Assembly (NCBI GenBank): GCA_035550515.1
Contig: DASZOZ010000020.1
Coordinates: forward strand, 19,120 to 83,119
Source: DATARH01 sp035550515
GTDB taxonomy: Bacteria; Pseudomonadota; Alphaproteobacteria; ATCC43930; CGMCC-115725
DNA length: 64,000 nucleotides
Direction: 5' to 3'
Shown here: piece after piece, positions 28,401 through 36,897 of the stretch
How the letters are laid out: each line of letters starts with the position of its first letter
How positions within the stretch are numbered: the stretch's first letter is position 1
The notes under the pieces: generated by a model
What the model was told of the DNA's origin: nothing
Database searches by the model: none
Seen by the model: the letters and a program-made list of their open reading frames with translations, nothing else
Made by a program: the position numbers and the translations under genes

Positions 28401-30225
28401 CGCCGTCGGCGAGGGCGAATTCGTGCACCCAGACGGCCGTCCCATCGGTGCTTTCGATGCGGTACGGCTCTTCGGCGAGGATTTTCAGCCCGAGATTTTC
28501 GAGGATCGGCAAGGTGTCCGACAGCACCACCGGCGCGTCGCGGCGGTACAGCCGCAGGCCGGGCGTGCCCGCATCCTCCGGCCAATGCAGCGCGGCTTCG
28601 AGCGGCGACCCCGCCAACACCTTTTCAATCGAGCCGAGATCGGCGACCGCCTGATCCGGTGTGGTCCGCGCCTGGTAGGCGACCGGGAAATGGCCGATCC
28701 TGCTCAACCGCTCATGCGCTTCGCCCTCGCCGAAGGCCGCCTCCGCGGCGGCGGCGACCCGGTCGAGCCACAGCCGGCCGGCCGCGGCGAGTTCCGCCTC
28801 GAGCGCGCCGATATCGACCGGGGGCACCGCGCCGCGCGTCGTGCCGATGATGAAATGCAGGCGCGCCAGCGAGGAATCGTCGAGATGGGTATAGTAGGCC
28901 GCCAGCTTCCCGGCGAAAGCCCGCTCGATGATCGCGGCGAAGTTGCGCCGCAAAGTCGTGTCGTAGCGGTCGCGCGGCACATAGACGAGGCACGAGACGA
29001 ACCGCTCCAGCGGGTCGCGCCGGACGAACAACGCGATGCGCTGCCGCTCCTGCAGGTTGAGCACGCCGATGGCGGTGTCGAAGAGCCAGTCCTCGCTGGC
29101 CTGGAACAACTCGTCGCGCGGCAGCGTCTCGAGGATATGGATCAGCGCGCGGGCGTCATGCCCGGCCGGGCCGACGCCGCTGCGGATCATCACCCGATCG
29201 ACCTTGCGGCGGACGATCGGCACCGCGCTCGGGCTCGTCGTGTAGGCCGACGAGGTGAACAGGCCGACCAGCAGCGTCAGCCCGCAGACAGCGCCGCGCG
29301 CGTCGAAGCGGCGGATGCCGACCGCGTCCATCGGCGCATTGCGGTGCACCGTCGAACGGCGATCGGTCTTGCCGATGATCAGCAGCTCGCGGCGTTGGAT
29401 GAAGTCGCGCACGTCGCCGGGCAGCGCGGCGAGATCGCGCAGCCCGCCGAAGGCTTGATAGCCGGGCTCGCGCAGCACGCCCAGCGGCGGCGACGGCTCG
29501 CCCTCGCCGAAATCGTAATCGCGCATGCCGAGCAGGGTGAAATTGTTCTCGCCGAGCCAGCGCAGAAACGCGCCGACTTCGTCGCTTTCGGCGGACGGAA
29601 CAGGCGCCGAGACGCGCGTCACCTGATCCGCGATGCGAGCGAGCGCCGCACGCATCTTGGGCCAATCGTCCACCGCGGCCCGCACGTCCGCCAGGACGCC
29701 GCGCAGCGCTTCCGCCAGGGCGGCGCGCGCGGCGGCGCCGCGCTCGCGGGTGATGGCGATCTGCATCCACGATTCGCGGGTGCCGCCGGGTGTACCGAGC
29801 CCGGTCAGCGCGCCGCTCGCATCGCGGCTTACCGCGACGACGGGGTGGATCACCAGCTGTACCACGCCGCCCCGGTCGTTGATCGCCGCGTTCACCGAGT
29901 CGACAAGAAACGGCATGTCGTCATTGACGATCTCGACGATCGTGTGCGGCGACGTCCACCCGTCCTCCGCCGGCGTCGGGTTGTAGACCCTCACCCGCGC
30001 CTCATGCGGCGCGCGGCGCGCGGCGAAATGCCATAGCGCCAACGCTCCGCCGCACAGGTCTTCCGGGCTGCGCGCGGCCACGTCGGCCGGCGGCGCATGC
30101 TCGTAAAACGTCGCGATAAAACCCGGCAGCGCCGCCGCCGATTCGCCGGTTTCCGGCCGGGCGGCGGCCAGCGCCCGGGCGCGATCGACGGCAAGTTTCA
30201 TGGCTTCGGCGGTGCTTGTGGTCAC
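25405..30225 (-). CDS. gdh: NAD-dependent glutamate dehydrogenase, large (GDH180-type)
   Basis: 1,606 aa from a GTG at 30225; an ATG at 30201 (MKLAVDRARAL) is the alternative. The N-terminal 600 residues hold ACT-like regulatory regions. The catalytic core (about 690-1200) is seen as RGGIRWSDRREDFRTEIL, KNAVIIPVGSKGGFVLKRP, ADKGTATFSDTANAIA and GVGDMGGDVFGNGML. The C-terminal part is the helical domain of this family (ITPEMKRAFD onward, LLDIGAIVEHAALW, near-end TSWQKAAVETLIDDF). The enzyme deaminates glutamate to 2-oxoglutarate for catabolism and is typically allosterically controlled. The long reading frame on the other strand is a shadow. Confidence 0.95.
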   Translation of the reverse strand: MTTSTAEAMKLAVDRARALAAARPETGESAAALPGFIATFYEHAPPADVAARSPEDLCGGALALWHFAARRAPHEARVRVYNPTPAEDGWTSPHTIVEIVNDDMPFLVDSVNAAINDRGGVVQLVIHPVVAVSRDASGALTGLGTPGGTRESWMQIAITRERGAAARAALAEALRGVLADVRAAVDDWPKMRAALARIADQVTRVSAPVPSAESDEVGAFLRWLGENNFTLLGMRDYDFGEGEPSPPLGVLREPGYQAFGGLRDLAALPGDVRDFIQRRELLIIGKTDRRSTVHRNAPMDAVGIRRFDARGAVCGLTLLVGLFTSSAYTTSPSAVPIVRRKVDRVMIRSGVGPAGHDARALIHILETLPRDELFQASEDWLFDTAIGVLNLQERQRIALFVRRDPLERFVSCLVYVPRDRYDTTLRRNFAAIIERAFAGKLAAYYTHLDDSSLARLHFIIGTTRGAVPPVDIGALEAELAAAGRLWLDRVAAAAEAAFGEGEAHERLSRIGHFPVAYQARTTPDQAVADLGSIEKVLAGSPLEAALHWPEDAGTPGLRLYRRDAPVVLSDTLPILENLGLKILAEEPYRIESTDGTAVWVHEFALADGAIPARPGAATRGHFEQAVVEVAQGAVENDGFNRLILAAGLSARQTTILRLYCKVLRQAGSAYSQAYMEDTLAAHAEIARRLVTLFEHRFNPTPPQGGSLAIADELRAIDERLEAVESLDEDRILRGFQRLILKSLRTNYFQPLPDGGPKPYLAVKLASSEIDLLPLPRPLFEIFVYSPRMEGLHMRAGRVARGGIRWSDRREDFRTEILGLMKAQTVKNAVIIPVGSKGGFVLKRPPPQMANGYRAALQAEGIACYQILMRGLLDLTDNIVADSAESHHIEPPSSVLRHDGDDPYLVVAADKGTATFSDTANAIAGEYGFWLGDAFASGGSAGYDHKAIGITSRGAWELIKRHFRERGTDIQTIDFTCVGVGDMGGDVFGNGMLRSPHTRLIGAFNHLHIFIDPDPDPAKSFAERRRLFANPRLGWADYDRRLISPGGGVFERSAKSIAITPEMKRAFDIGEEALTPAELIRHLLTARVDLLFFGGIGTFLKARAETHAQVGDKANDALRVDGEALRAKVVGEGANLGVTQRGRIAYAQQGGLIDTDAIDNSAGVSMSDHEVNIKILLGHAIATGALTAAEREPLLAAMTGDVAALVLRDNYLQGEALSVAETQGQSSVSGALDRQARMMRELEKQGRLDRALEFLPDDEEIAARAAARRGLTRPELSVLLAYAKMSLDHELVQSDLPDAPVLEADLRAYFPPALRDRFAAQIAAHPLRREIIATAVANDVVNRGGLTFVHDLQARSGRAAPDVARAYRIVRDAFGLPALWLQIEALDNKVASAVQYEMLLDIGAIVEHAALWLLRAERLDFGSETARLAPAVAHLSDVVAELLPVAERALHDRRVARLRDANVPAPIAARVGGIIFLTTAFEIGDLAARSGQPIDQAARIFYGVGARFALDELRDAARHLPADTSWQKAAVETLIDDFYGLQADLAERILKAAPTGHAAADPIAAWTAGRSAQLAPAEAIAAEMRAATAPDLAMLVVASRQLRQALG

Positions 30226-30473
30226 GTCGGCGGTCCGTTGGTGGAAGAACCGATGGGGCGTCGCCGCAGCGTTACCGCTAACCCCCGGTCTGGCAAGGCT
30301 TTTGCCCCGGCGCCCGATTTCGCCGCCGCCGATGCGCGACAAAATGGCATTCGCCCCGACTACGTCTCATCTTTACGACATTTAAGGATAAATTTGGCTT
30401 CAAACAATTGACGTGATTGGCGATACTGAGCGCAATGTAATTGCCCGCCACGGGCACTGGGAGGTCGCCGCCG

Positions 30474-30677
30474 ATGGACATCATGGAGTTCCATGTTTGC
30501 CAGCAAGGCCGCGACATGCGCTGGGTCGTCCGGCTCGACAACTCCACCTACGGCGCCTATCTCGACAAGGAGCAGGCGATGCTCGACGCCCTCGAAGCGG
30601 CGCGCGACGCCCAGCAGACGGGCCGCGAAGCCCGCGTCTTCCTGCGTGACCGATCCGAGGCCGCGCGCATTTTCTGA
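30474..30677 (+). CDS. Small DUF2188-like protein
   Basis: 67 aa from the ATG at 30474, preceded by GGGAGG at a good distance. The order of short strands and a helix, MDIMEFHVCQQGRDMRWVVR, then YGAYLDKEQAMLDALEAARD and a C-terminal ARVFLRDRSEAARIF, resembles DUF2188 (a small fold proposed to bind nucleic acid or ligands); the match is by eye. Function unknown. It is divergent from gdh across about 250 bp of relatively AT-rich sequence and converges on glgC. Confidence 0.65.
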   Translation: MDIMEFHVCQQGRDMRWVVRLDNSTYGAYLDKEQAMLDALEAARDAQQTGREARVFLRDRSEAARIF

Positions 30678-30710
30678 CTGCCCGGGAACCGCCGCTAGCC
30701 GCAACCGCCG

Positions 30711-31979
30711 TTAGCCGCCGAGCGCCGCCACCATCTCCGGCGTCACCAGCGTCACGCCGCCTTCGCTGACATGAAAGCGCTGTGCGTCGAGCTTGGGGTC
30801 TTCGCCGATCACCAGCCCTTCCGGCAGACGGCAGCCGCGATCGATCACCACCCGGCTAAGGCGCGCGTGCCGGCCGATATCGACCTCGGGGAGCACGACC
30901 GATTCGCGCGTGCGGGCGTGCGAATTGACCCGTACGCTGGAAAACAGCAGCGAGCGCGAGACATGCGCGCCCGAGATGATGCAGCCGCCGGACACCATCG
31001 AATCGACCGCCATGCCGCGTCGGTCGTCGTCGTCGAAAACGAATTTCGCCGGCGGCAATTGCTGCTGGTAGGTCCAGATCGGCCAGTTGGGGTCGTAGAT
31101 GTCGAGCTGCGGCACCGGCATGACGAGGTCGAGATTTGCCGCCCAATACGCGTCGATAGTCCCGACATCGCGCCAATAGGGCTCTGCCTCCGGCGTGGTC
31201 TTGACGCAGCTATCCTCGAAGCGGTGCGCCGCGGCGAGACCGCGGGAGACGAGATTGGGGATGACGTCGCGGCCGAAATCATGGGCCGAGGCAGGGTCCC
31301 GCGCGTCGCGTTCCAGCTCCGCGTAGAGAAAATTCGCGGTGAAGACGTAGATCCCCATGCTGGCCAGGACCCGGTCGGGCTTGCCCAGCATCGGCGTTGC
31401 CCGCTTCGGCTTTTCCTCGAACGCGGAGATCAGCCCGGATTCGCTGACCGTCATCACCCCGAATTCGCTCGCCTGGGCGATCGGCACCTCGACGCAGGCG
31501 ACGGAGCAGTCGGCGCCGCGCGCCACGTGCTCGGCCAGCATGTTGGAATAATCCATTTTGTAGACGTGGTCGCCCGCCAGCACGACAAAGTAATCGGGGC
31601 GCGCGGCGCGGAAGATGTCGAAATTCTGGAACACCGCATCCGCGGTGCCGCGATACCAGGTCGCCTCGTCGATCCGCTGCTGCGCCGGCAGCAGGTCGAG
31701 AAATTCGTTCATCTCCGGGCGCAGGAACGACCAGCCCATCTGCAAATGGCGCAGCAGGCTGTGCGCCTTGTACTGGGTCAGCACACCGATCCGCCGGATG
31801 CCGGAATTGACGCAGTTCGACATGGCGAAATCGATGATGCGGAACTTGCCGCCGAAAAACACCGCCGGCTTGGCGCGGCGGTCGGTCAGCTGGTGCAGCC
31901 GGCTGCCGCGGCCGCCGGCGAGCACCAGCGCGATCGTGCGCCGCGCCAACCTCTCCTGGGACCGTTCCGCCGACAGCAT
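30711..31979 (-). CDS. glgC: Glucose-1-phosphate adenylyltransferase
   Basis: 422 aa. Nucleotidyl transferase N-terminus with ALVLAGGRGSRLHQLTDRRA, KPAVFFGGKFRIIDF, MGWSFLRPEMNEFLDLLPAQ, and YFVVLAGDHVYKMDYS (catalytic Asp region); left-handed beta-helix C-terminus with repeats such as DSMVSGGCIISGAHVSRSLL and SVVLPEVDIGRHARL. It makes ADP-glucose for glycogen synthesis. It lies 21 bp downstream of pgm on the same strand, so both steps from glucose-6-phosphate to ADP-glucose are co-transcribed. glgA and glgB are not in this window. Confidence 0.95.
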   Translation of the reverse strand: MLSAERSQERLARRTIALVLAGGRGSRLHQLTDRRAKPAVFFGGKFRIIDFAMSNCVNSGIRRIGVLTQYKAHSLLRHLQMGWSFLRPEMNEFLDLLPAQQRIDEATWYRGTADAVFQNFDIFRAARPDYFVVLAGDHVYKMDYSNMLAEHVARGADCSVACVEVPIAQASEFGVMTVSESGLISAFEEKPKRATPMLGKPDRVLASMGIYVFTANFLYAELERDARDPASAHDFGRDVIPNLVSRGLAAAHRFEDSCVKTTPEAEPYWRDVGTIDAYWAANLDLVMPVPQLDIYDPNWPIWTYQQQLPPAKFVFDDDDRRGMAVDSMVSGGCIISGAHVSRSLLFSSVRVNSHARTRESVVLPEVDIGRHARLSRVVIDRGCRLPEGLVIGEDPKLDAQRFHVSEGGVTLVTPEMVAALGG

Positions 31980-32000
31980 GCGTTTCTCCTCAGTCGCGGT

Positions 32001-33647
32001 TCAGGCGACGACGTCCGGCCGCTCCCGGCCGGTGATGCCGTTGATGTCCGCTAGCGCCGCGCCGGCCGCCGCCAACGGCGCCAAGACCGTGCTCGCCGCC
32101 GCCGTGTGACGCGCGCGGTCCGGCTCGAAGCGCTCCAGGTATACCCGCAACGTCGCGCCTTCGGTGCCGGTTCCCGACAGGCGATAGACGATCCGCGCCC
32201 CCTCGGCGAAGGCGATGCGAATGCCTTGCTGCGCGGCGGTCGAGCCGTCGACCGGGTCGACATAGGCGAAATCGTCCGCCGCCGCGACCTCGAACGCGCC
32301 GAGCCGGGTCCCCGGCAGCGCCGGCAGCCGGTCGCGCAGGCGTTGGATCAGGTGGTTCGCCCGCTCGGTCTCGATCGCCTCGTAATCGTGCCGCAGGTAG
32401 AAATCGCGGCCGTGATCGGCCCAATGCGCGGCAACGATGTTTTCCGCCGGCTCGCCGCGCGCGGCGATGATGTTGAGCCAGAACAGGACCGCCCAGACCC
32501 CGTCCTTCTCGCGCACGTGGTTGGCGCCCGTGCCGGCGCTTTCCTCGCCGCAGAGGGCGATGCGGCCGGCGTCGAGCAGGTTGCCGAAATACTTCCAGCC
32601 GGTCGGGGTTTCGAAGCAGTCGATGCCGAGCTTGGCGGCGACGCGGTCGACGGCGCGGCTCGTCGGCATCGAGCGCGCGACGCCCGGCAGGCCGCCCTTG
32701 AACCAGGGGATCAGATGCGCGTTCGCTGCCAGGATCGCCAGGCTATCGCTCGGCCCGATCGCCCCGCTCGGCATGACCACCATGTTGCGGTCACCGTCGC
32801 CGTCGGAGGCGGCGCCGAGGTCGGGTCCGTCGGCGGCCATCACGGTGCGCAGGAGGTCGGCCGCGTAGGTCGGGTTCGGGTCGGGGTGCAGTGCGCCGAA
32901 ATCGGGCAAGGGTTCGGCGTTGACCGCGGTCCCGGCCGGGGCGCCGAGGCGGCGCTCGAAAATCTCGCGCGCATACGGTCCGGTCACCGCGTTCATGGCG
33001 TCGAACCGCAGCCGGAAGCCGCCGCGAAACAGCTCCCGCAGCCGATCGAAATCGAAGATCTGCTCCATCAACGCGGCATAGTCGGCGACCGGGTCGATGA
33101 CCGTCAGCTCCATGCCGCCGAGCCTCGTCGACCCGAGCATGTCGAGCGGCAGAAGGCCGGCTTCGACGATCCGGTAGCGATCGATCGTCTGTGTCCGGCG
33201 ATAGATCGCCTCGGTGACGCGCTCCGGCGCGGGTCCGCCGTTGCCGCCGTTGTATTTGATGCCGAAATCGCCGTCCGGCCCGCCGGGGTTGTGGCTGGCC
33301 GACAAGATGATGCCGCCAAAGGCCCTGTGCGCGCGGATGACGGCGCTGGCCGCTGGGGTCGACAGCAGCCCGCCGCGGCCGACCAGCAGCCGCGCGACAC
33401 CGTTCGCCGCCGCCATGCGGATGATGGTCTGGATCGCCTCGTCATTGAAGAACCGGCCGTCGCCGCCCAAGACCAGTGTCTGGCCGGCGACGCCTTGCCC
33501 CACCGCTTCGGGCAAGGCATCGAACAGCGATTGGACAAATGCCTCGACATAGCCGGGCTGGCGAAACACCGCGACCTTCTTGCGCAAACCCGAAGTGCCG
33601 GGGCGCTGCCCGGCAAACGGCGTGACGGCAACGCTGGCAATCTGCAT
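32001..33647 (-). CDS. pgm: Phosphoglucomutase (alpha-D-glucose specific)
   Basis: 548 aa from the ATG at 33647 (MQIASVAVTPFAGQRPGTSG), the usual N-terminus of the eukaryote-like PGM group. Catalytic Ser in IILSASHNPGGPDGDFGIKY, Mg-binding loop SDGDGDRNM, sugar-binding loop LCGEESAG, and phosphate-binding C-terminal YRLSGTGTEGATLRVYLE. It interconverts glucose-1- and glucose-6-phosphate. It is 21 bp upstream of glgC, forming a glycogen precursor operon. The long in-frame extension upstream of the chosen start has no family similarity. Confidence 0.94.
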   Translation of the reverse strand: MQIASVAVTPFAGQRPGTSGLRKKVAVFRQPGYVEAFVQSLFDALPEAVGQGVAGQTLVLGGDGRFFNDEAIQTIIRMAAANGVARLLVGRGGLLSTPAASAVIRAHRAFGGIILSASHNPGGPDGDFGIKYNGGNGGPAPERVTEAIYRRTQTIDRYRIVEAGLLPLDMLGSTRLGGMELTVIDPVADYAALMEQIFDFDRLRELFRGGFRLRFDAMNAVTGPYAREIFERRLGAPAGTAVNAEPLPDFGALHPDPNPTYAADLLRTVMAADGPDLGAASDGDGDRNMVVMPSGAIGPSDSLAILAANAHLIPWFKGGLPGVARSMPTSRAVDRVAAKLGIDCFETPTGWKYFGNLLDAGRIALCGEESAGTGANHVREKDGVWAVLFWLNIIAARGEPAENIVAAHWADHGRDFYLRHDYEAIETERANHLIQRLRDRLPALPGTRLGAFEVAAADDFAYVDPVDGSTAAQQGIRIAFAEGARIVYRLSGTGTEGATLRVYLERFEPDRARHTAAASTVLAPLAAAGAALADINGITGRERPDVVA

Positions 33648-33747
33648 CGCAGGGGTACCTGGGGTGGCTCGCGATCCTAGAGCAAATTTCCCAGGGGCGG
33701 AATCGGTTCCGGCGGGCCGCGCCCTCAGTCCGGTTCCCGGTGATCGT

Positions 33748-33999
33748 CTATTGCTGATAGCGGCTGCAGGCCTGGGCGTCGCCGCCGTTCCGGCGCATGC
33801 AGCGATCGTACAGCATGGCGACAAACGACTCCGCCGAGCCCGGCCATTGGCGCAGCGCCGCGGCGTCGTTGGCGTCGAGCGCGTTGATCAGGTTGTGCTG
33901 GATCGCCGCGCGGGCGAGCAGCTCGTGGCGGATCGGATAGGCAATTGCGACGATCACACCAAAGGCGATGGCAAATTTGACAAGACGCGCTGTGGTCAT
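33748..33999 (-). CDS. Small membrane-anchored protein of unknown function
   Basis: 83 aa from the ATG at 33999, preceded by GGAGG at good spacing. One hydrophobic helix at residues 6-21 (LVKFAIAFGVIVAIAYPI) and then a polar domain with two Cys near the end (YDRCMRRNGGDAQACSRYQQ), spaced as a possible disulfide, so the C-terminal part is probably periplasmic. No family recognised. It lies between hslU (about 110 bp) and pgm (about 100 bp) on the same strand. A TATAAT hexamer on the minus strand at 34093-34088 may be its -10 box, but the -35 is poor. Confidence 0.65.
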   Translation of the reverse strand: MTTARLVKFAIAFGVIVAIAYPIRHELLARAAIQHNLINALDANDAAALRQWPGSAESFVAMLYDRCMRRNGGDAQACSRYQQ

Positions 34000-34109
34000 G
34001 CGACCAGACCTCCGCCGGGGGAACCGTGGCAACCACCACCACGGGACAGTTCGGATATAGCGGACGGAAGGTTCGGAAGTCCGTCAAATTATAGGTAAAT
34101 TTTTTGCGG

Positions 34110-35432
34110 CTACAGAATGAAACGCGACAGATCGGTGTCCTTGGCGAGGCTGCCGACGCGGTCCTGGACATAGGCGGCATCGATGACGACCGCTGTCCCG
34201 TCCGGCTGGTCCGAGGCCGAGAAGCTGATCTCCTCCAACAGCCGTTCGAGGATCGTGTGCAGCCGCCGGGCGCCGATATTCTCGACCGTGCTGTTGATCT
34301 GCTCGGCGAGCAGCGCGATTTCCTCGATCCCTTCGGGGCTGAACGTCAGGTCGACGCCCTCGGTCGCGAGCAGCGCCTTGTACTGGGTGACGAGGCTCGC
34401 CTGCGGCTCGGTCAGGATGCGGCAGAGATCGGCGCGTTCGAGACCGTTCAGCTCGACCCGGATCGGCAGCCGGCCTTGCAGTTCGGGCAGGAGGTCGGAC
34501 GGTTTCGCGAGGTGGAAAGCACCGGAGGCGATAAACAGGACGTGGTCGGTTTTGACCGGCCCGTGCTTGGTGGCGACCGTGGTGCCCTCGATCAGCGGCA
34601 GCAGGTCGCGCTGCACGCCTTCGCGGCTGACCTCCGCGGTGCCGCCGCCGCGCTCGCTGCGGCCGCAGATCTTGTCGATCTCGTCGATGAAGACGATGCC
34701 GTTCTGCTCGACGGCGGCGATGGCCTCGCGCACCACGCTGTCCTGGTCGAGCAGCTTGTCGCTCTCCTCGGCCAGCAATATCCGGTGGCTGTCTTCCACC
34801 GTCACCTTGCGCGGCGTCGCGCGCTGGCCGAACGCCTTGCCGAAGATGTCGCCGAGATTGAGCATGCCCATCTGCGCGCCGGGCATTCCCGGGATCTCGA
34901 AGGTCGGCAGCTGCGGGTTCGCGCTTTCCTGCACGGTGACCTCGATCTCGCGGTCGTTGAGCGTGCCCTCGCGCAGCATCTTGCGGAATTTCTGGCGGGT
35001 GTCGGCGCTGGCGTTGGTGCCGACCAGCGCATCGAGCACGCGTTCCTCGGCGGCGAGCTCGGCTTTCGGCGCGACCTCCTTGCGCAGCCGCTCGCGGGTC
35101 ATCGCGATGGCGATCTCGACCAGGTCGCGGCCGATCTGCTCGACATCGCGGCCGACATAGCCGACTTCGGTGAACTTGGTCGCCTCGACCTTGAGAAACG
35201 GCGCCTGGGCAAGCCGCGCCAGCCGCCGCGCGATCTCCGTCTTGCCGCAGCCGGTCGGGCCGATCATCAGGATGTTCTTGGGCAGCACCTCTTCCCGCAG
35301 CTCGGGCGACAGCTGCTGGCGCCGCCAGCGGTTGCGCAGCGCGATGGCGACGGCGCGCTTGGCCTCATGCTGGCCGACGATGTAGCGGTCGAGTTCGGAA
35401 ACGATCTCGCGCGGGCTGAAGGCAGCGGTCAT
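34110..35432 (-). CDS. hslU: ATP-dependent protease ATPase subunit HslU
   Basis: 440 aa. AAA+ Walker A GPTGCGKTE (about residues 54-62), VGYVGRDVEQIGRDL (pore GYVG loop), an I domain (about 110-230) of normal size, Walker B GIVFIDEIDK, sensor 1 IASGAFHLAKPSDL, sensor 2 GARRLHTILERLL and the C-terminal tail DTDLSRFIL that inserts into HslV. HslU unfolds substrates for HslV. It lies 35 bp downstream of hslV, in the standard hslVU order. The start MTAAFSPREIVSELD is the conserved one. Confidence 0.96.
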   Translation of the reverse strand: MTAAFSPREIVSELDRYIVGQHEAKRAVAIALRNRWRRQQLSPELREEVLPKNILMIGPTGCGKTEIARRLARLAQAPFLKVEATKFTEVGYVGRDVEQIGRDLVEIAIAMTRERLRKEVAPKAELAAEERVLDALVGTNASADTRQKFRKMLREGTLNDREIEVTVQESANPQLPTFEIPGMPGAQMGMLNLGDIFGKAFGQRATPRKVTVEDSHRILLAEESDKLLDQDSVVREAIAAVEQNGIVFIDEIDKICGRSERGGGTAEVSREGVQRDLLPLIEGTTVATKHGPVKTDHVLFIASGAFHLAKPSDLLPELQGRLPIRVELNGLERADLCRILTEPQASLVTQYKALLATEGVDLTFSPEGIEEIALLAEQINSTVENIGARRLHTILERLLEEISFSASDQPDGTAVVIDAAYVQDRVGSLAKDTDLSRFIL

Positions 35433-35467
35433 CTCACTCTGTTTCGTCGTGGCGCGCCCGGCGGGGA

Positions 35468-36034
35468 TCACGCGGTGAGTTTCTCTAAGGTGATCTTGTC
35501 GTTGGTGTAAACGCAGATATCGCCGGCGATGGCCATGGCGCGGCGCGCGATGGTCTCGGCATCGAGCCCGTCCACCCCGATCAGCGCCCGCGCCGCGGCG
35601 AGCGCATAGCCGCCGCCCGAGCCGATGCCGATAATCCCGTCTTCCGGCTCCAGCACGTCTCCGGTGCCGGACAGGATCAGCGACACGTTCTTGTCGGCGA
35701 CCGCCATCATCGCTTCCAGGCGCCGCAAATAGCGGTCGGTGCGCCAGTCTTTGGTCAGCTCCACGCAGGCGCGGGCGAGTTGCCCGGAATGCTGTTCGAG
35801 TTTTGCCTCGAGCCGCTCGAACAGCGCGATCGCGTCGGCGGTCGCCCCGGCAAAGCCGGCGATCACCGAGCCGCCGCCGAGCCGGCGCAGCTTGCGCGCA
35901 TTCGACTTGACGATGGTCTGGCCCATCGTGACCTGGCCGTCGCCGGCGACAACGACCTCTCCCGCCTTCCGCAGACAGAGGATTGTCGTGCCGTGCCAGC
36001 GATCCTCCCGGCGATCCTCATTGCCCAACGACAT
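35468..36034 (-). CDS. hslV: ATP-dependent protease peptidase subunit HslV
   Basis: 188 aa from the ATG at 36034 (MSLGNEDRRED...). The catalytic Thr is the first one of HGTTILCLRKAGEVV (about residue 16); the preceding residues are a propeptide longer than in E. coli, as usual in alphaproteobacteria, so the chain must be trimmed to become active. Also seen: AGDGQVTMGQTIVK, GFAGATADAIALFERLEAKL and DWRTDRYLRRLEAMM. HslV forms the double hexamer protease core of the HslUV complex. The ATG has no good ribosome-binding site nearby; an in-frame TTG at 36049 is an alternative. Confidence 0.95.
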   Translation of the reverse strand: MSLGNEDRREDRWHGTTILCLRKAGEVVVAGDGQVTMGQTIVKSNARKLRRLGGGSVIAGFAGATADAIALFERLEAKLEQHSGQLARACVELTKDWRTDRYLRRLEAMMAVADKNVSLILSGTGDVLEPEDGIIGIGSGGGYALAAARALIGVDGLDAETIARRAMAIAGDICVYTNDKITLEKLTA

Positions 36035-36263
36035 GCAAAAAAACCGCAAACCTCGTGTGGAGCTGAGATGTAGTACCGTTGCCGCGGGGTAGCAATCCGT
36101 TCACCACCGCGGATTAAGCTGCGCGCGTCCGGCCCGTCGCCGGGTAAAAGCCAATGGTAACGGCGCGGCGCCTTTGTTAAGAACCCATGATATCGCCAAG
36201 GCAGGCAGCGGGAAGGCGGGCCGCGGGCCGCTTCCCCGGCCGCGGCACGGTACGGGATCGGAC

Positions 36264-36860
36264 ATGGTCGGTTACGACAGCCCCAGCGCGCCGGGTGCAG
36301 GGTTTGGGCCTTCGAAGGTCGTTCTCAATGTCGGCTGCGGCTATGCGAACCGGCAGGGGCTGCATCCGTCCTACACGGGGCCGGAGTGGCGCGAGCTCCG
36401 CCTCGACATCAACCCCGCGGTCAGTCCCGACATCCTGTGTTCGATGACCAACATGCATCCGGTCGCGAGCGACTCGATCGACGCGATCTGGTCGTCGCAC
36501 AATCTCGAACATCTGCACCGGCATGAGGTGCCGGTGGCGCTCGGCGAGTTCCGCCGCGTGCTGCGGCCGGGCGGCGAGATGCTGTTGACGCTGCCCGATC
36601 TGCAACGCATCGCCGAGTTGGTGGCCGGTGACGGGCTTGAGGACGAGGCGTACAGCTCTCCGGCCGGGCCGATCACGCCGCTCGACATGATCTACGGCCA
36701 CACCCCGTCACTGGCCCGCGGCAACGAGTACATGGCGCACCGCACCGGATTTACCGCCCGCACGCTGCGGCGGCTGTTGACGGAGGCCGGGTTCGCCGGG
36801 GTGGCGTTGCAGCGCGACGGCTTTGCACTATGGGCCAAGGCGTTCAAACCGGCGGCATGA
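36264..36860 (+). CDS. Class I SAM-dependent methyltransferase
   Basis: 198 aa from the ATG at 36264 (an in-frame TTG at 36174 is possible). SAM-binding motif I VVLNVGCGYANRQG, acidic loop WRELRLDIN, and the typical later block HNLEHLHRHEVPVALGEF then VLRPGGEMLLTLPDL. This is the Methyltransf_11-like group often found in glycan and lipid biosynthesis clusters. The substrate is unknown. It is divergent from hslV and followed after 37 bp by a GT4 glycosyltransferase, so the product may modify a sugar-containing molecule. Confidence 0.82.
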   Translation: MVGYDSPSAPGAGFGPSKVVLNVGCGYANRQGLHPSYTGPEWRELRLDINPAVSPDILCSMTNMHPVASDSIDAIWSSHNLEHLHRHEVPVALGEFRRVLRPGGEMLLTLPDLQRIAELVAGDGLEDEAYSSPAGPITPLDMIYGHTPSLARGNEYMAHRTGFTARTLRRLLTEAGFAGVALQRDGFALWAKAFKPAA

Positions 36861-36897
36861 GGCGACCTGTCGCCCGGCGCGGCATCGAAGGCGCGCG

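Noticed and set aside
26782..30036. 1,084-codon open frame on the plus strand
   Set aside because: It is antisense to the glutamate dehydrogenase, Arg/Gly/Ala-rich and without any family motif. Long antisense frames are expected in GC-rich DNA because stop codons are AT-rich.
30380..30407. Minus-strand TTGTTT/TTAAAT pair as gdh promoter
   Set aside because: Only 3/6 and 4/6 matches with a 16-bp spacer and a leader of about 150 bases; too weak to list.
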